Positions 8,500 to 18,223 of a DNA stretch of 64,000 nt are shown piece by piece. The stretch covers positions 1 to 64,000 of the forward strand of contig JBCDLC010000008.1 of NCBI GenBank assembly GCA_038745855.1, given 5' to 3'. The notes beneath the pieces are model-generated. The model saw only the letters and a program-made list of their open reading frames with translations. It did not search any database and had not been told where the DNA came from. Made by a program: the position numbers and the translations under genes. The number at the start of each line of letters is the position of its first letter. Position 1 is the first letter of the stretch. Source of the DNA: UBA5336 sp038745855. GTDB lineage: Bacteria > Pseudomonadota > Alphaproteobacteria > Caulobacterales > Hyphomonadaceae.

Positions 8500-9227
8500 G
8501 CAGGCCGATTGTCATTGTCACGCGCGCGCAGCCCGGATGCGCCGAAACAGCGGTTGGCCTTGCAGCCCTGTCCTATCGTCCGATCCAAAGCCCGGTGCTG
8601 GTTCTGGCGTCCGTCTCGCCGCCGCCAGATTTGCCCCTGAGCGGGCTCCAAGGGCTGGTGTTTACCAGCGCGAATGGTGTCCGTGCCTATGCAGAACAGG
8701 CAGACATGCGCGATCTCAAGGCATGGTGCGTTGGCCCTGCGACCGTTGCGGCTGCCGAGAGGGCTGGATTCCAGAATGCGGTGAGCGCGGATGGCGATGC
8801 CAGTGATCTCGCGCGCATGATCACGGCGCATGCCGATCCGCGTGAAGGCGCCCTGCTGCACGTGGCGAACACGGCCGCTGCGGGGGCGCTTGTACAGACC
8901 CTGAAATCGGCGGGGTTCGTTGCCCATTTCGCGGGTCTCTATTCGCCAAACGCCGCAACCACCTTGAGTGAAGAGGCGGAAGAAACGTTGCGCCGAGGCG
9001 TGGTCTCTGCCGTTTTAATCCATTCAGCCAAAGGGGCCGAAGCCTTTGCCTCACTTGCATCAGGTGCGGTTCGGGAGGGGCTCGAGATGGCTGCCGCTGT
9101 CAGCGTCTCCGAGCGGGCGGCCGCCCCAGTCGCCCATCTCCCTTGGCGACGACGCGTGACCGCTCACGCGCCTAATGAAACCGCGCTTCTCGCTGCGCTT
9201 GCACAGACAATCGATCCCGTTTCATGA
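8496..9227 (+). CDS. hemD: Uroporphyrinogen-III synthase
   Basis: HemD cyclises hydroxymethylbilane with inversion of ring D to give uroporphyrinogen III. The 243-residue protein begins with GTG overlapping the hemC stop (GTGA), reads VSRPIVIVTRAQPG, and shows family features in GLVFTSANGVRAY (about residues 50-62), the WCVGPATVAAAERAGF segment and LIHSAKGAEAF. The family diverges strongly, so assignment relies on these motifs plus position directly after hemC. Length is close to the usual 240-260 residues. Confidence 0.92.
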   Translation: MSRPIVIVTRAQPGCAETAVGLAALSYRPIQSPVLVLASVSPPPDLPLSGLQGLVFTSANGVRAYAEQADMRDLKAWCVGPATVAAAERAGFQNAVSADGDASDLARMITAHADPREGALLHVANTAAAGALVQTLKSAGFVAHFAGLYSPNAATTLSEEAEETLRRGVVSAVLIHSAKGAEAFASLASGAVREGLEMAAAVSVSERAAAPVAHLPWRRRVTAHAPNETALLAALAQTIDPVS

Positions 9228-9279
9228 GGGGCACGCCTATATCTCCCTCTGGTGCGGCGAATCTGAGCATGAAAGACCC

Positions 9280-10596
9280 ATGAGCGACACCTCAGCAAAG
9301 AGTTCCGATGCGCCCGATGACTTCGGCTCAGCAACGACCGAGGGATCGATGGCGGATGCGGAACCCATTGAAGCGGAGTTTCGTGAGGCTGACCCTGCAG
9401 GTTTCGATGGAACGGGCGGCCAAAAGGGGCCGGGCTGGACCGGTGCAATCGCTTTGGCTGTACTTGCCGCGGTGGGCGGGTCCGTTGGCGGTACCGTAGG
9501 GGGTCAACTCCTGACGTTCATGCCGCGAGCTGAAACCAATCCATCACTTGGCGGTGCGACCGCGTTGGATGAGCTTTCAGGTACCGTTGCGGCGCTGGAG
9601 TCGCGGCTGGTGGCGGTCAACGCCGCCGTCGAAGCGCGCCTTGATGCGACCGGCGACCGCGCGGCTGAAACCGCTGAAGCGCTGTCAGAGATCAGGCAAG
9701 ATCTGGCCGCCACAGGGGCGCAAATCGAGAAAGTTGACCGGATCGCCACCTTCGATCGGCGGCTCGCCGCCCTCGAAACGGCGAGCGAAGAAGCGGCCGG
9801 TGGCGAGACAGCCCCTGCAACGGTTGCCCTGTCGGCCTTGTCGGCCCGGGTCGAAGCGCTCGAAACGTCCACTGCTGCACTCAGCCGTGCGACCGATGCA
9901 TTGGCTGCTGCGACGGACAGCGTCGACTTCGCCTCGATTGATGAAACCCTCGGTCGATTGGAAAGAGATCTGGAGGCTTTCGGCGCCCAAACCACGGAAC
10001 TCGTTCAAACGGTTGCGGCGGACCCTGACACCCAGGACACAGGTTTGGACCCCGCGCTTGCCTTGGCGCTCGCCGATATCACCCGTGCCCTTGGCGACGG
10101 CGAGCCGTTCCAAGCCCCCCATGCAGATCTCGCCGCAGCCCTTCCCAATGACGAAGATGTGGCTGCGCTCGCGCCTCTTGCTGCCCCAAGCGCGCCGACA
10201 TTGGACCAATTGATACGTGAGTTCACGGCGTTACAGGCCGAGGCACTGGCTGCCGACCCGGACGAGCCTGAGGGCGGCGTGGGTCTGGCTGAGCGCATTT
10301 TTGGCGATCAGATCAAAGTCCGCCGAGACGGGCAGGTCTCGGTTGAAGACGAGCTTGCGCGCGCTAAAACCGCCCTCGCAAAGGCTGACCTGCAAGCGGC
10401 ACTCGAAGCTCTTGAGCCACTGCCATTGCCGGTTGCCGACGTATTGGCCCCGTGGGTCGCGGATGCAGAGCGGCGGCTCTCGGCGGAGCGCGCCCTGGAT
10501 GGCCTCCGGCTGACCCTCGCGGCAAAGCAAGCAGCGGCCAATTCGCCCGCCCTCTCGTCTCCGCCTGCACCAGAGGGTTCGGAGCCGCGCCCATGA
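9280..10596 (+). CDS. Mitofilin/Mic60-like inner-membrane protein of the heme operon
   Basis: A 438-residue protein with an acidic, Asp/Glu-rich N-terminus, one transmembrane segment (TGAIALAVLAAVGGSVGGTVGG, about residues 50-71), and a long periplasmic part that is largely coiled coil (about residues 85-250), followed by a conserved C-terminal helical region beginning PTLDQLIREFTAL. Alphaproteobacterial homologues of mitochondrial Mic60 have this architecture and are known to lie in heme operons between hemD and hemY. Mic60 shapes inner-membrane invaginations (cristae and intracytoplasmic membranes) and contacts the outer membrane. The start at 9280 is where the acidic N-terminus begins. It overlaps hemY by ATGA. 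Confidence 0.85.
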   Translation: MSDTSAKSSDAPDDFGSATTEGSMADAEPIEAEFREADPAGFDGTGGQKGPGWTGAIALAVLAAVGGSVGGTVGGQLLTFMPRAETNPSLGGATALDELSGTVAALESRLVAVNAAVEARLDATGDRAAETAEALSEIRQDLAATGAQIEKVDRIATFDRRLAALETASEEAAGGETAPATVALSALSARVEALETSTAALSRATDALAAATDSVDFASIDETLGRLERDLEAFGAQTTELVQTVAADPDTQDTGLDPALALALADITRALGDGEPFQAPHADLAAALPNDEDVAALAPLAAPSAPTLDQLIREFTALQAEALAADPDEPEGGVGLAERIFGDQIKVRRDGQVSVEDELARAKTALAKADLQAALEALEPLPLPVADVLAPWVADAERRLSAERALDGLRLTLAAKQAAANSPALSSPPAPEGSEPRP

Positions 10597-12038
10597 TCCG
10601 GATATCGACGCTTCTCATCATCGCGCTCGTCATCCTCGTGGTCGGGCTGGGCGCTTATTGGCTGTTTACCCTGCCGGGCACTGTTTCGATTTCTGTTCCT
10701 GGAACGACAGCGGAGCTATCCGTTGGTTTGGCGTTGCTTCTGCTGGTCTCAGCGGCGATGGTCTTGGCAGTGGCGTGGTGGCTGCTCACCAGTTTCGTTG
10801 CGTTGCCGTTCAGTCTGGGCCGGGCCCGGCGCCATGCGCGGACCCGCAAGGCCAATCGGGCGCTTACTGAGGGGTTGCTTGCGGCCGAAGCCGGCGATGC
10901 ACAAGCGGCACTCAAGCTTGCCAGGAAAGCGGGCAAGCATGCGGAAGATGACCGGCTCAAACTCCTGCTGGAAGCACGGGCTGCGGAAGCCAGTGAAGAT
11001 TGGACGACGGCTGAACAAGCGTGGAGCCAATTGATGCGCGCGCCGGGTGGGGAACTTGCGGGCCTTCGCGGTGCGGCAGCGGCGGCAATACAACGCGGAG
11101 ATACGTCTGCGGCGGAAACCCGAGCGGGCCATGCGCTCGCCCTGAAATCGGGCGCCGAATGGCCCTTCAATTCCCTTTTTGATCTTCAAGTAAACCGCCA
11201 GGAATGGGGCGCGGCGCTCCAAACCCTCGCAATTGGCGAAAAACGCCGCCTGATAGAGGGAGAAAGGCTCAAGCGGCGCCGCGCGGTTTTGCTCACAGCC
11301 CTGGCAACGGAGCTTACGGCCAGCGATCGAATGGCGGCCCAACGGGCCTTGGCAGAAGCCCTTCGCATCGCGCCTGGTTTTCCGCCTGCGGCCTGGTTTG
11401 GCGCGCGCCACCTCGCATCGGATGGCAAGATCAAGGCGGCTCAGGGACTGCTTGTCCTCGCATGGAAGGCGCGGCCCCATCCGGCGCTCTCCCAACTTTG
11501 CCGCAAGCTTGATCGCGGCGGCACCGTAAGTGCCCAGCGCCAGCGGCTTGAAGACCTCGTGGCGGCCAATCCGGGCCATCGTGAAAGCCGGATCTTGCAG
11601 GCTGAACTGGCCATGGATGCTGAAAAGTGGGTGGACGCTGTTCGCGTACTCGCCGTCCTGGTTGAGGAAAACCCTACCGCGCGTCTCTGCCTTCTCATGG
11701 TGCGTGCGCTCACCGGCTATGGCGATGCCGCAGAAGCTGAACGATGGGCGAAGTCTGCTGCGACAGCGTCCAGGGAGGCCGATTGGAGTGATCTCGACCC
11801 CAAGGGCACCGCGTTTGACTACAGCCCGGCCGAGTGGAGCCGTATGGTCTACGGTTACGGGGATGTGGGCGATTTGCTCCACCCCAGGCACGAAGCCTTC
11901 GCCAAGGAACTTGATGCAAGCCGGCAATTGGCTTTGCCCGCACCGGCATCCGATCGTGGAGACGAAAACGGCGGCGCGGCGAACACATCCCTGCCAGGCA
12001 CGGCACCTCCGCTCGACTATGCCCAACGCGAAAGCTGA
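10593..12038 (+). CDS. hemY: HemY-like TPR protein
   Basis: A 481-residue HemY N-terminal-domain protein (not the protoporphyrinogen oxidase also called HemY in Gram-positives). Two transmembrane segments lie in the first 70 residues (STLLIIALVILVVGLGAYWL and ELSVGLALLLLVSAAMVLAV), followed by NRALTEGLLAAEAGDAQAAL, the beginning of the TPR array that fills the rest of the protein. In proteobacteria it is co-transcribed with heme genes; its exact role is unsettled, with proposed scaffolding of heme enzymes. The start ATG overlaps the mic60 stop. The C-terminal ~30 residues are unstructured. Confidence 0.9.
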   Translation: MIRISTLLIIALVILVVGLGAYWLFTLPGTVSISVPGTTAELSVGLALLLLVSAAMVLAVAWWLLTSFVALPFSLGRARRHARTRKANRALTEGLLAAEAGDAQAALKLARKAGKHAEDDRLKLLLEARAAEASEDWTTAEQAWSQLMRAPGGELAGLRGAAAAAIQRGDTSAAETRAGHALALKSGAEWPFNSLFDLQVNRQEWGAALQTLAIGEKRRLIEGERLKRRRAVLLTALATELTASDRMAAQRALAEALRIAPGFPPAAWFGARHLASDGKIKAAQGLLVLAWKARPHPALSQLCRKLDRGGTVSAQRQRLEDLVAANPGHRESRILQAELAMDAEKWVDAVRVLAVLVEENPTARLCLLMVRALTGYGDAAEAERWAKSAATASREADWSDLDPKGTAFDYSPAEWSRMVYGYGDVGDLLHPRHEAFAKELDASRQLALPAPASDRGDENGGAANTSLPGTAPPLDYAQRES

Positions 12039-12164
12039 GCTGGGGTTCGGCTCGAGGCGGGAAGAGAAGATTTCGCTCCTACAAGCTATTCTGCCGGTGC
12101 TGCGATAGGGACCCCCAATCGCTTGCGGGCACAAGCGGGCGCAGCTATACGGCCCTTCGAGTTC

Positions 12165-12240
12165 GCCGCAATAGCTCAGCTGGTAGAGCATCGCATTCGT
12201 AATGCGGGGGTCGGGGGTTCAAGTCCCTCTTGCGGCACCA
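12165..12240 (+). tRNA. tRNA-Thr (anticodon CGT)
   Basis: A 76-base cloverleaf: acceptor GCCGCAA pairs with TTGCGGC, discriminator A followed by an encoded CCA; D-arm GCTC...GAGC; anticodon stem TCGCA/TGCGG with loop TTCGTAA (anticodon CGT, reads ACG); T-arm GGGGG-TTCAAGT-CCCTC. It lies between hemY and the sulfotransferase pair. Confidence 0.97.
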
Positions 12241-12392
12241 CTTCTGCGCCTTGTCCACTTCGGCGGTCATACCGTGAGCGACCGATCGCATTTCATGCGT
12301 CCGGGGGCTTTGCTTTTACGCATTCCATGGTTGTGTGCACCGGTGTTTCGTGCGGTTTGGAATGACCTTCTTTTGCGGAACGGAGGCCTTCC

Positions 12393-14225
12393 TTGGCGGC
12401 GGATTTCAAATCTGAACTGGTTGAAGCGATGTTCGCGCACAAGGCCGGTAACTACGTTGCGGCGATCAAGATCTACAGGCGCATTCTTGACCAGGAGCCA
12501 CGACATGCCGACGCTCTTCACCATTTTGGCATGGCGATGGCCAAGCTCGGCCGTACAGCAGACGCCATACGCCTCATGGAGGCCTCGCTCGTGGTCTCGC
12601 CGGATCAGGCCGGGCCGCACCTGAACCTTGCGCGATTGCTGCTGGCGAGCGGCGAGTTGGAACGTGCCAGCAGGCATGCAGAGACCGCAATTTCGCTGGA
12701 TGATCACGATCCGCAGGGCTTTATTCTCCGTGGACACTGCCAGAAGGCACTGAAACGGTTCGATCGGGCCGCCGAGGCCTATGAAAGGGCAGCAGAAATC
12801 GATCCCGGTAATGTGGATGTGATCAAGCGTCTCGCTGAAACGCTTAGCCAGCTTGGCCGCACCGAAGAGGCCGTAGAGTGGTTCGAGTATGCCCTCGGCG
12901 GCGGATCTGAGGACGCACGACTGGCCGAAAGTTACGGCTTGGCGCTGCGTAAAATGGGTCAGGGTCAGAAAGCGTTGGAGGTGTTAAGCCGCGCGCTCGA
13001 ACATGCGCCCGATGACCTCGCGCTGGTCCAGAACCGCGCGGCTATGCTCGAAGAGGAAGGCGATTTCAGCGCTGCTGCGGAGGGGTATCGTCATGCGCTC
13101 GCGCTCGATCCGGAGAATGCGCAAGCGCTTGGCAGTCTGATCCGTCAACCGTCTTTTGCCGGGGAAGAAGCCTGGGTGGCGAAGGCTGAAGCCGTGGTTG
13201 GCACGGCCGACCGAACGGCGGCGGACCGGGTGTTTGTGGGCTATGGCCTGGGCCGGTACTATGACCGCGTATCTGAGTTTAGTGCTGCCTTCCGGTGTTA
13301 TGACGCTGCAAACAAACTCCAAGCTACCGAGTCCGTATATGACCCGGGTCTGTTCGACGCTTTTGTTGCAGAGAGCGTGGTTGCTTTCCCTGGCAACGCT
13401 GAGGCAAAAGCAGAGCGCGCGTCCTCAGAACAGAGCCCGCCGAACCTTGTTTTCATTATCGGCATGCCCCGCAGCGGTACGACGCTGACCGAGCAGATCC
13501 TGTCGAGCCATAGTGCAGTTGGGGGATGCGGGGAGGTCGACTTTTTCGTGAATGCGTTCGGGCTCTGGAACAGCGCGCCGAACAATTATGGATGGCCTAA
13601 GACGCTCGCAAATCTCGACGAGAATCTGGTCGAAAAAGCGCGGTCCGACTACCTGAGCAAGCTCGGGCAAATTGACAGCGTAAATCGGGTGCGGACCGAT
13701 AAAATGCCGTTTAACTTCCTCTATGTGGGCTTTATCCGCAGGCTTTTTCCCACGGCAAAATTCATCAACTGCGCGCGGCACCCGCTCGATGTGTGCCTCT
13801 CGTCGTATTTCGAGAATTTGTCTCGTGATTTCAGTTTCTCGATGGCGCAAGACAGGCTGGCGTATTTCTATCGCGGTTATCGGCGACTGACCGATCATTG
13901 GAAGAGCGCCTATGGCGATGCCATCCTGACCTTTCCGTACGAGCGCTTGCTTGAGCGTCCAAAGTACCAGGTTCGCACGCTGCTCGATTTCTGCGGTTTA
14001 CCTTGGGAAGACGCGTGTCTCGATTTTCACAAGACAGCGCGCGCTGTTCGGACGCCGAGTAATTGGCAGGTGCGTCAGCCGCTTTACACCTCATCGCGCG
14101 GGCGTTGGCGAAACTATGAAGCGCATATCGGTCTGCTCCTCGATGCGCTTTCCGAGGAAGTAGAAGCCTATGAGGAAAGGCTTGCAGAAAATGCTTCGGG
14201 TAGCATTCCAGCTTCCGTTTCATGA
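12393..14225 (+). CDS. TPR-repeat sulfotransferase, first of a pair
   Basis: A 610-residue two-part protein. Residues ~1-240 are tetratricopeptide repeats (for example HADALHHFGMAMAKLGRTAD and GNVDVIKRLAETLSQLGRTE). Residues ~350-595 are a Sulfotransfer_3-type domain: the PAPS 5'-phosphosulfate loop is GMPRSGTTL at 357-365, then GCGEVDFF, KMPFNFLYVGFIRRLFP, and the 3'-phosphate region CARHPLDVCLSSYF. TPRs probably recognise the acceptor. Relatives include tyrosylprotein-sulfotransferase-like enzymes; the substrate here is unknown. The start is TTG at 12393 with GGAGG six bases upstream. It overlaps the next, paralogous gene by ATGA, so the two are co-translated. Confidence 0.88.
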   Translation: MAADFKSELVEAMFAHKAGNYVAAIKIYRRILDQEPRHADALHHFGMAMAKLGRTADAIRLMEASLVVSPDQAGPHLNLARLLLASGELERASRHAETAISLDDHDPQGFILRGHCQKALKRFDRAAEAYERAAEIDPGNVDVIKRLAETLSQLGRTEEAVEWFEYALGGGSEDARLAESYGLALRKMGQGQKALEVLSRALEHAPDDLALVQNRAAMLEEEGDFSAAAEGYRHALALDPENAQALGSLIRQPSFAGEEAWVAKAEAVVGTADRTAADRVFVGYGLGRYYDRVSEFSAAFRCYDAANKLQATESVYDPGLFDAFVAESVVAFPGNAEAKAERASSEQSPPNLVFIIGMPRSGTTLTEQILSSHSAVGGCGEVDFFVNAFGLWNSAPNNYGWPKTLANLDENLVEKARSDYLSKLGQIDSVNRVRTDKMPFNFLYVGFIRRLFPTAKFINCARHPLDVCLSSYFENLSRDFSFSMAQDRLAYFYRGYRRLTDHWKSAYGDAILTFPYERLLERPKYQVRTLLDFCGLPWEDACLDFHKTARAVRTPSNWQVRQPLYTSSRGRWRNYEAHIGLLLDALSEEVEAYEERLAENASGSIPASVS

Positions 14226-15784
14226 ACGGTAGGGCGGACCGTCTGAAAGCCGTCCGGGAGAAGGTTTCCGAGCGCGCGTTCGAGGAGGCGGAAACCGCTC
14301 TCACTGCGCTTCTCAAACAGGATCCGAACAATAGCGAAGCCTACGCGTTACTCGGTGTCGTGCATTTGAAAACGGCCGCTTTCGAGGCGGCGATCGCGGC
14401 CCTCGCGCAAGCTGATAGGTTGGTGCCGAACCAGCCGAATGTGCTGATGCACCTGGGGGAGGCCTACCAACTTGCGGGGTATCCCGCGCAAGCCGCCGAT
14501 TGCTATCTGGCTGTTCTGGATCTGGATCCGAACCGTAGCGCTGCCCGTGTTCGCGCAGCGGTGGCACTGGTCGAAGACGCGCGTATCGATGATGCCGAAA
14601 AAGTCTGCCTGCAGGGCATTCAATCGGGTGGGAGCGCCGCTCCGTACCTTGATGTGCTCGCTGATATTGCGTTGGCGCGCGGCGATCGCGACGCTGCGCG
14701 GGTGGCGGTGGAAGCGGCGGTTTCAAGCGATCCATCCCATACGCAGGCCCTGTTGAAGCTCGTCTCTGTTGCTCCCCACCACCCTCTGCTTGATCGGGAT
14801 GCGTTGCTTGATCGATTGGAGGCTCCCACTTGCTGCCTCGAGGATGTTCGGAATCTAGGGTTTGTCCTCGGACGCCTCTTCCAGGCGGATGGTGCTTATG
14901 ATCGTTCATTTCGCTGCTTCCGACGTGGGAATGAGGCCCATGCGCGTCTGACGGAAGCACTTACCGGACCCTACGAGCCCGCCGTTGAGGACGCGCGGGT
15001 CACCACCATGATCGAGCGATACTCAGAAGAAAACATCGCCCAACTTGCTCGCCCCAATGGGACGGGCCCAGTTCCGATATTCGTGCTCGGCATGATGCGC
15101 TCGGGGACGACGTTAGCCGAGCAGATCCTGTCAGCCCATCCTCGCGTATTTGGCGCTGGTGAGCGCACCGCGCTTGCCCATGTTCAGTCTGCGTTCGAGG
15201 AGATGGCCGTGGCACCTGACGGACGATTGAAGTCTGTGCTGCCGGCTCCGTTGATGAAACGCCTTCGGACCCAGTATTTCGACGGCCTGCCCAACGAGGC
15301 GCTTGCCCATGACTTCATCGTGGACAAGACCCCCCTCAATTATCGCCTGATCGGCCTCATTGGTATCCTCTTTCCCGAGGCGAGGATCGTTCATTGCCAA
15401 CGTCATCCGCTGGACGTCATTCTCTCGAATTATTTTCAGATCTACACCGCCCATTTCAATTTCAGCACCCGGCTGGACAGCATCGCCCACTACTATCGCC
15501 AATATGAGCGGTTGATGGCCCACTGGCAGGGGATGGAGCCGTTCGATATCCACGCGCTTCAACATGGTGCGTTGGTCGCAGATCCTGAGCACGAGATCAG
15601 GCGTTTGCTTGATGTGTGCGGGTTAGCTTGGGATGAGGCCTGTCTCAATTTCCACCAGTCGAGCCGTGCCGTATACACACCCAGCCAGATGCAAGTGAGA
15701 GAGCCCATCAACCGGCGCGGTGTCGGTATGTGGGAACACTATCGCGACCATCTCGGCGCGCTTGTCGGTGCGTTCGGTGAGTAG
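14222..15784 (+). CDS. TPR-repeat sulfotransferase, second of a pair
   Basis: A 520-residue paralogue of the preceding protein. TPRs occupy roughly residues 5-200 (SEAYALLGVVHLKTAAFEAA, NVLMHLGEAYQLAGYPAQAA). The sulfotransferase domain starts around 280 with FVLGMMRSGTTLAEQIL (P-loop at 290), followed by GAGERTAL, DKTPLNYRLIGLIGILFPEA, and CQRHPLDVILSNYF. C-terminal motifs (LDVCGLAWDEACLNFHQSSR, VYTPSQMQVREPIN) match the first gene closely, pointing to a tandem duplication with divergence of the TPR part. The two may sulfate different acceptors or act as a heteromeric pair. Cytoplasmic, no signal peptide. Confidence 0.88.
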   Translation: MNGRADRLKAVREKVSERAFEEAETALTALLKQDPNNSEAYALLGVVHLKTAAFEAAIAALAQADRLVPNQPNVLMHLGEAYQLAGYPAQAADCYLAVLDLDPNRSAARVRAAVALVEDARIDDAEKVCLQGIQSGGSAAPYLDVLADIALARGDRDAARVAVEAAVSSDPSHTQALLKLVSVAPHHPLLDRDALLDRLEAPTCCLEDVRNLGFVLGRLFQADGAYDRSFRCFRRGNEAHARLTEALTGPYEPAVEDARVTTMIERYSEENIAQLARPNGTGPVPIFVLGMMRSGTTLAEQILSAHPRVFGAGERTALAHVQSAFEEMAVAPDGRLKSVLPAPLMKRLRTQYFDGLPNEALAHDFIVDKTPLNYRLIGLIGILFPEARIVHCQRHPLDVILSNYFQIYTAHFNFSTRLDSIAHYYRQYERLMAHWQGMEPFDIHALQHGALVADPEHEIRRLLDVCGLAWDEACLNFHQSSRAVYTPSQMQVREPINRRGVGMWEHYRDHLGALVGAFGE

Positions 15785-15853
15785 CCCCCATGGAACGCAT
15801 ATGGGCGCAGCCGCAGCCTCGCCCAATACCAATCCTTCTGCGCAACGACGCGA

Positions 15854-18193
15854 TCAGAAGCCGTAGTCGACGCGTATCCTGAATTCTCGGGGATCCGATT
15901 CCCGAAGGAAGTTTCTGTTGCCGAACGCGAAGATCTCGCGCTGGTCAGTCAGATTTGTAACCGCCGCATTGATCGACAGACTCTCGTTGACAGCATAACT
16001 GGCGAAAACATCGAACGTCTGCCGCTCTTCGAACGAACTTCGCGGCTGGAATAAAAGGGCGGTTCGCGTGTTATCAATGAAGTTGTAGCCCGCACTCAGG
16101 CTCAACCCTTCAAGAGCGCCTTCCGTGAACTCGTATTGGCCGAGCAGGTTGATGCTGTGGCGCGGCGCGTTTCCCACTTCCTGGTTCTCAGCGCTTTCGG
16201 CTTCGAGATAGGCATACGTGAAAATGATGTTCACGTTGTCATTGAGCCTGCCGAGCGTTTCAAGCTCGATGCCCCGGTGCTCCTGGCCATCTCCTGTGTT
16301 GACGAAGAAATTTTCGTTCCCGATCACTTCCCCTGTGACCTCATCGAGAATCTGGCCGTTGTTGGGGTCCTGCTGGGCAACGTTATCGCGCTCGATTAAG
16401 AAGGCGGCGATATTGATCCCGAGCGCCTGCTCAAAGAGTTCCGCCTTGAAGCCGACCTCATGCTGGGTTCCCTCTTCTGGATCAACGATGCCGCCGGGCA
16501 AGGTGTTCACGATACCGGCCGCCGAGACCACGTCTTCCCCAGCTCGGATCGAGTCCTGCGGCAGGAACCCTTCGCTGAAACTATAGTAGAAATTCGTTTC
16601 GTCGGTGACCGCATAGGTCAACGCAACCCTCGGCGTGAACTGGTCGAAGTCCTCATCGAACTGCGTTTCGAACGGTTGGATGTTGTCATCGAGCCCGCCG
16701 GTAAAGGTCACCCGGCTTTCGACGACGACATCCTCCGCCGAAAACCGCCCGCCAGCAAGAAGGGAGAGTTTGTCGGTGAGGGAGAAAAGGATCTGCCCGC
16801 CGATGGAATACCGTTCCCGCGTTTCGATGTCTTCCCCATTTTGGGCAGGGGCGAATGAGGCCAGGTCATTCACGTCGATGAACGACAGGTCTGGATCAAC
16901 CTGACTGGTCGTTCCCAGGAAGCGATAGGCATAAAACGGGCGATCGCGGACAATTTCTCTATATTCGCCATTCGCGAGGAATTTGTGCTCTCGGCCAAAG
17001 AGCTCAAACTCGCCGCTGAAACGAACCTCCGCATCGGTGCTTTCGAACCCGTTGATAAAGTTCTGGGCGTAGACGTTCACCGGCTGGGTCACCGGGTCGA
17101 TAGGATTGAAAAAGTTGTAAGTGTAAACCGCCCGCCCATCCGTCGTGGTCTCGGTATACCCCGTCTGCCCTTCAATGCGCAGATTGTCCGAGAATTCGTA
17201 TTTTCCGGTCAAGACGAACTGCAAATGATCGCGTTGTGAGAGGTTGAATTCAGGGATGCCGAAGAACAGGTCTTCGTCGACTGAGAAGTCGACGGACGGT
17301 AGGCCGTCTTCATCAGCGATCGCCGTGAAACCGCGGTCGAAGACCACATCCTCTTCCTGGAAGAAGACCAGCGCGCCGACAGACGCGTTGGGTGTGATGT
17401 CCCAGGTGATCGTGGGTGTGATGGATATCCGTTCGAGGCTGGCGCCATCCTGGACGAAGTCGCGGTCCTGATAGGCCGCTGTCAGCCTGTAAGCAACGCT
17501 GCCATCCTGTGTCAGAGGCCCCGTCGTATCGCCCGTGATCCTGATATTATCGAAGGAACCGTAAGAAGCGCTGACTGCGTTCTCGAACTCCTTGAGCGGC
17601 TGCTTGGTCACATAGTTGATGGTGCCCCCGTAATTGTTCACGCCGTAGACAATGGATGACGGCCCCTTCACAACTTCTGCACGCTCCAGGGCGATCGGAT
17701 CAGGCTGGAAACCCCCGAACGTGGAGAAGCCGTTGAGCTTGTAGCCGTTATCGAGATCGATCGAGAAGCCGCGCGCAAAGACTGTCGGCAGAAGGCTTTG
17801 TTGGGGCTGGCCGGGAGTCAGTCCGGCGACGTACTTATCGATATCGACAATGTCTTCGATGAAAGTATCGTCCAGCACGTCATCGGTGACCACGGAGATA
17901 GCTTGTGGCGTGTCAACGATATCGAGCGGGAACTTCGTGGCACTCGACGCTTCGGTGGGCCTGAAGAACACACTCTGACCGGTCACGACGACCGTTTCGA
18001 GCTCACGTGTGTCCGTGGCCTCGGCATCTTCCCCCGTTGCATCCTCTTGAGCGATGGCCGTTTGCCCGGAAAATACGACGCTCACCAGCGCGGAAGTGGC
18101 TAGCAGAGCACGGCGGACCTGGATGAAGGAAGGCGTGCACCTGCTCCACGCCGTTACACCGGAAGAGCCCGGACCTGCATCAACGTTGTTCAT
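15854..18193 (-). CDS. TonB-dependent siderophore receptor
   Basis: An outer-membrane ferric-siderophore transporter of about 779 residues. After a signal segment (RRALLATSALVSVVFSGQTAIA) comes the TonB box ETVVVTG, then the plug domain (PLDIVDTPQAISVVTDDVL; RGFSIDLDNGYKLNGF; ERAEVVKGPSSIVYGVNNYG) and a 22-strand barrel ending in the aromatic residue of RIRVDYGF. The plug pattern is that of FhuA/FpvA-like siderophore receptors. The start at 18193 gives a 45-60 residue leader. A Fur-like box lies 31-50 bases upstream, suggesting iron repression. No siderophore synthesis genes are nearby, so the ligand may be a xenosiderophore. Confidence 0.92.
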   Translation of the reverse strand: MNNVDAGPGSSGVTAWSRCTPSFIQVRRALLATSALVSVVFSGQTAIAQEDATGEDAEATDTRELETVVVTGQSVFFRPTEASSATKFPLDIVDTPQAISVVTDDVLDDTFIEDIVDIDKYVAGLTPGQPQQSLLPTVFARGFSIDLDNGYKLNGFSTFGGFQPDPIALERAEVVKGPSSIVYGVNNYGGTINYVTKQPLKEFENAVSASYGSFDNIRITGDTTGPLTQDGSVAYRLTAAYQDRDFVQDGASLERISITPTITWDITPNASVGALVFFQEEDVVFDRGFTAIADEDGLPSVDFSVDEDLFFGIPEFNLSQRDHLQFVLTGKYEFSDNLRIEGQTGYTETTTDGRAVYTYNFFNPIDPVTQPVNVYAQNFINGFESTDAEVRFSGEFELFGREHKFLANGEYREIVRDRPFYAYRFLGTTSQVDPDLSFIDVNDLASFAPAQNGEDIETRERYSIGGQILFSLTDKLSLLAGGRFSAEDVVVESRVTFTGGLDDNIQPFETQFDEDFDQFTPRVALTYAVTDETNFYYSFSEGFLPQDSIRAGEDVVSAAGIVNTLPGGIVDPEEGTQHEVGFKAELFEQALGINIAAFLIERDNVAQQDPNNGQILDEVTGEVIGNENFFVNTGDGQEHRGIELETLGRLNDNVNIIFTYAYLEAESAENQEVGNAPRHSINLLGQYEFTEGALEGLSLSAGYNFIDNTRTALLFQPRSSFEERQTFDVFASYAVNESLSINAAVTNLTDQREIFAFGNRNFLRESDPREFRIRVDYGF

Positions 18194-18223
18194 TCTATCG
18201 ACCCCGATTTCTCCAAATACGGC

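Noticed and set aside
10749..12191. A 480-codon open frame antisense to hemY
   Set aside because: It is a composition shadow of a GC-rich gene; hemY has two membrane segments, TPRs and operon overlap, while the antisense frame has no recognisable domain.
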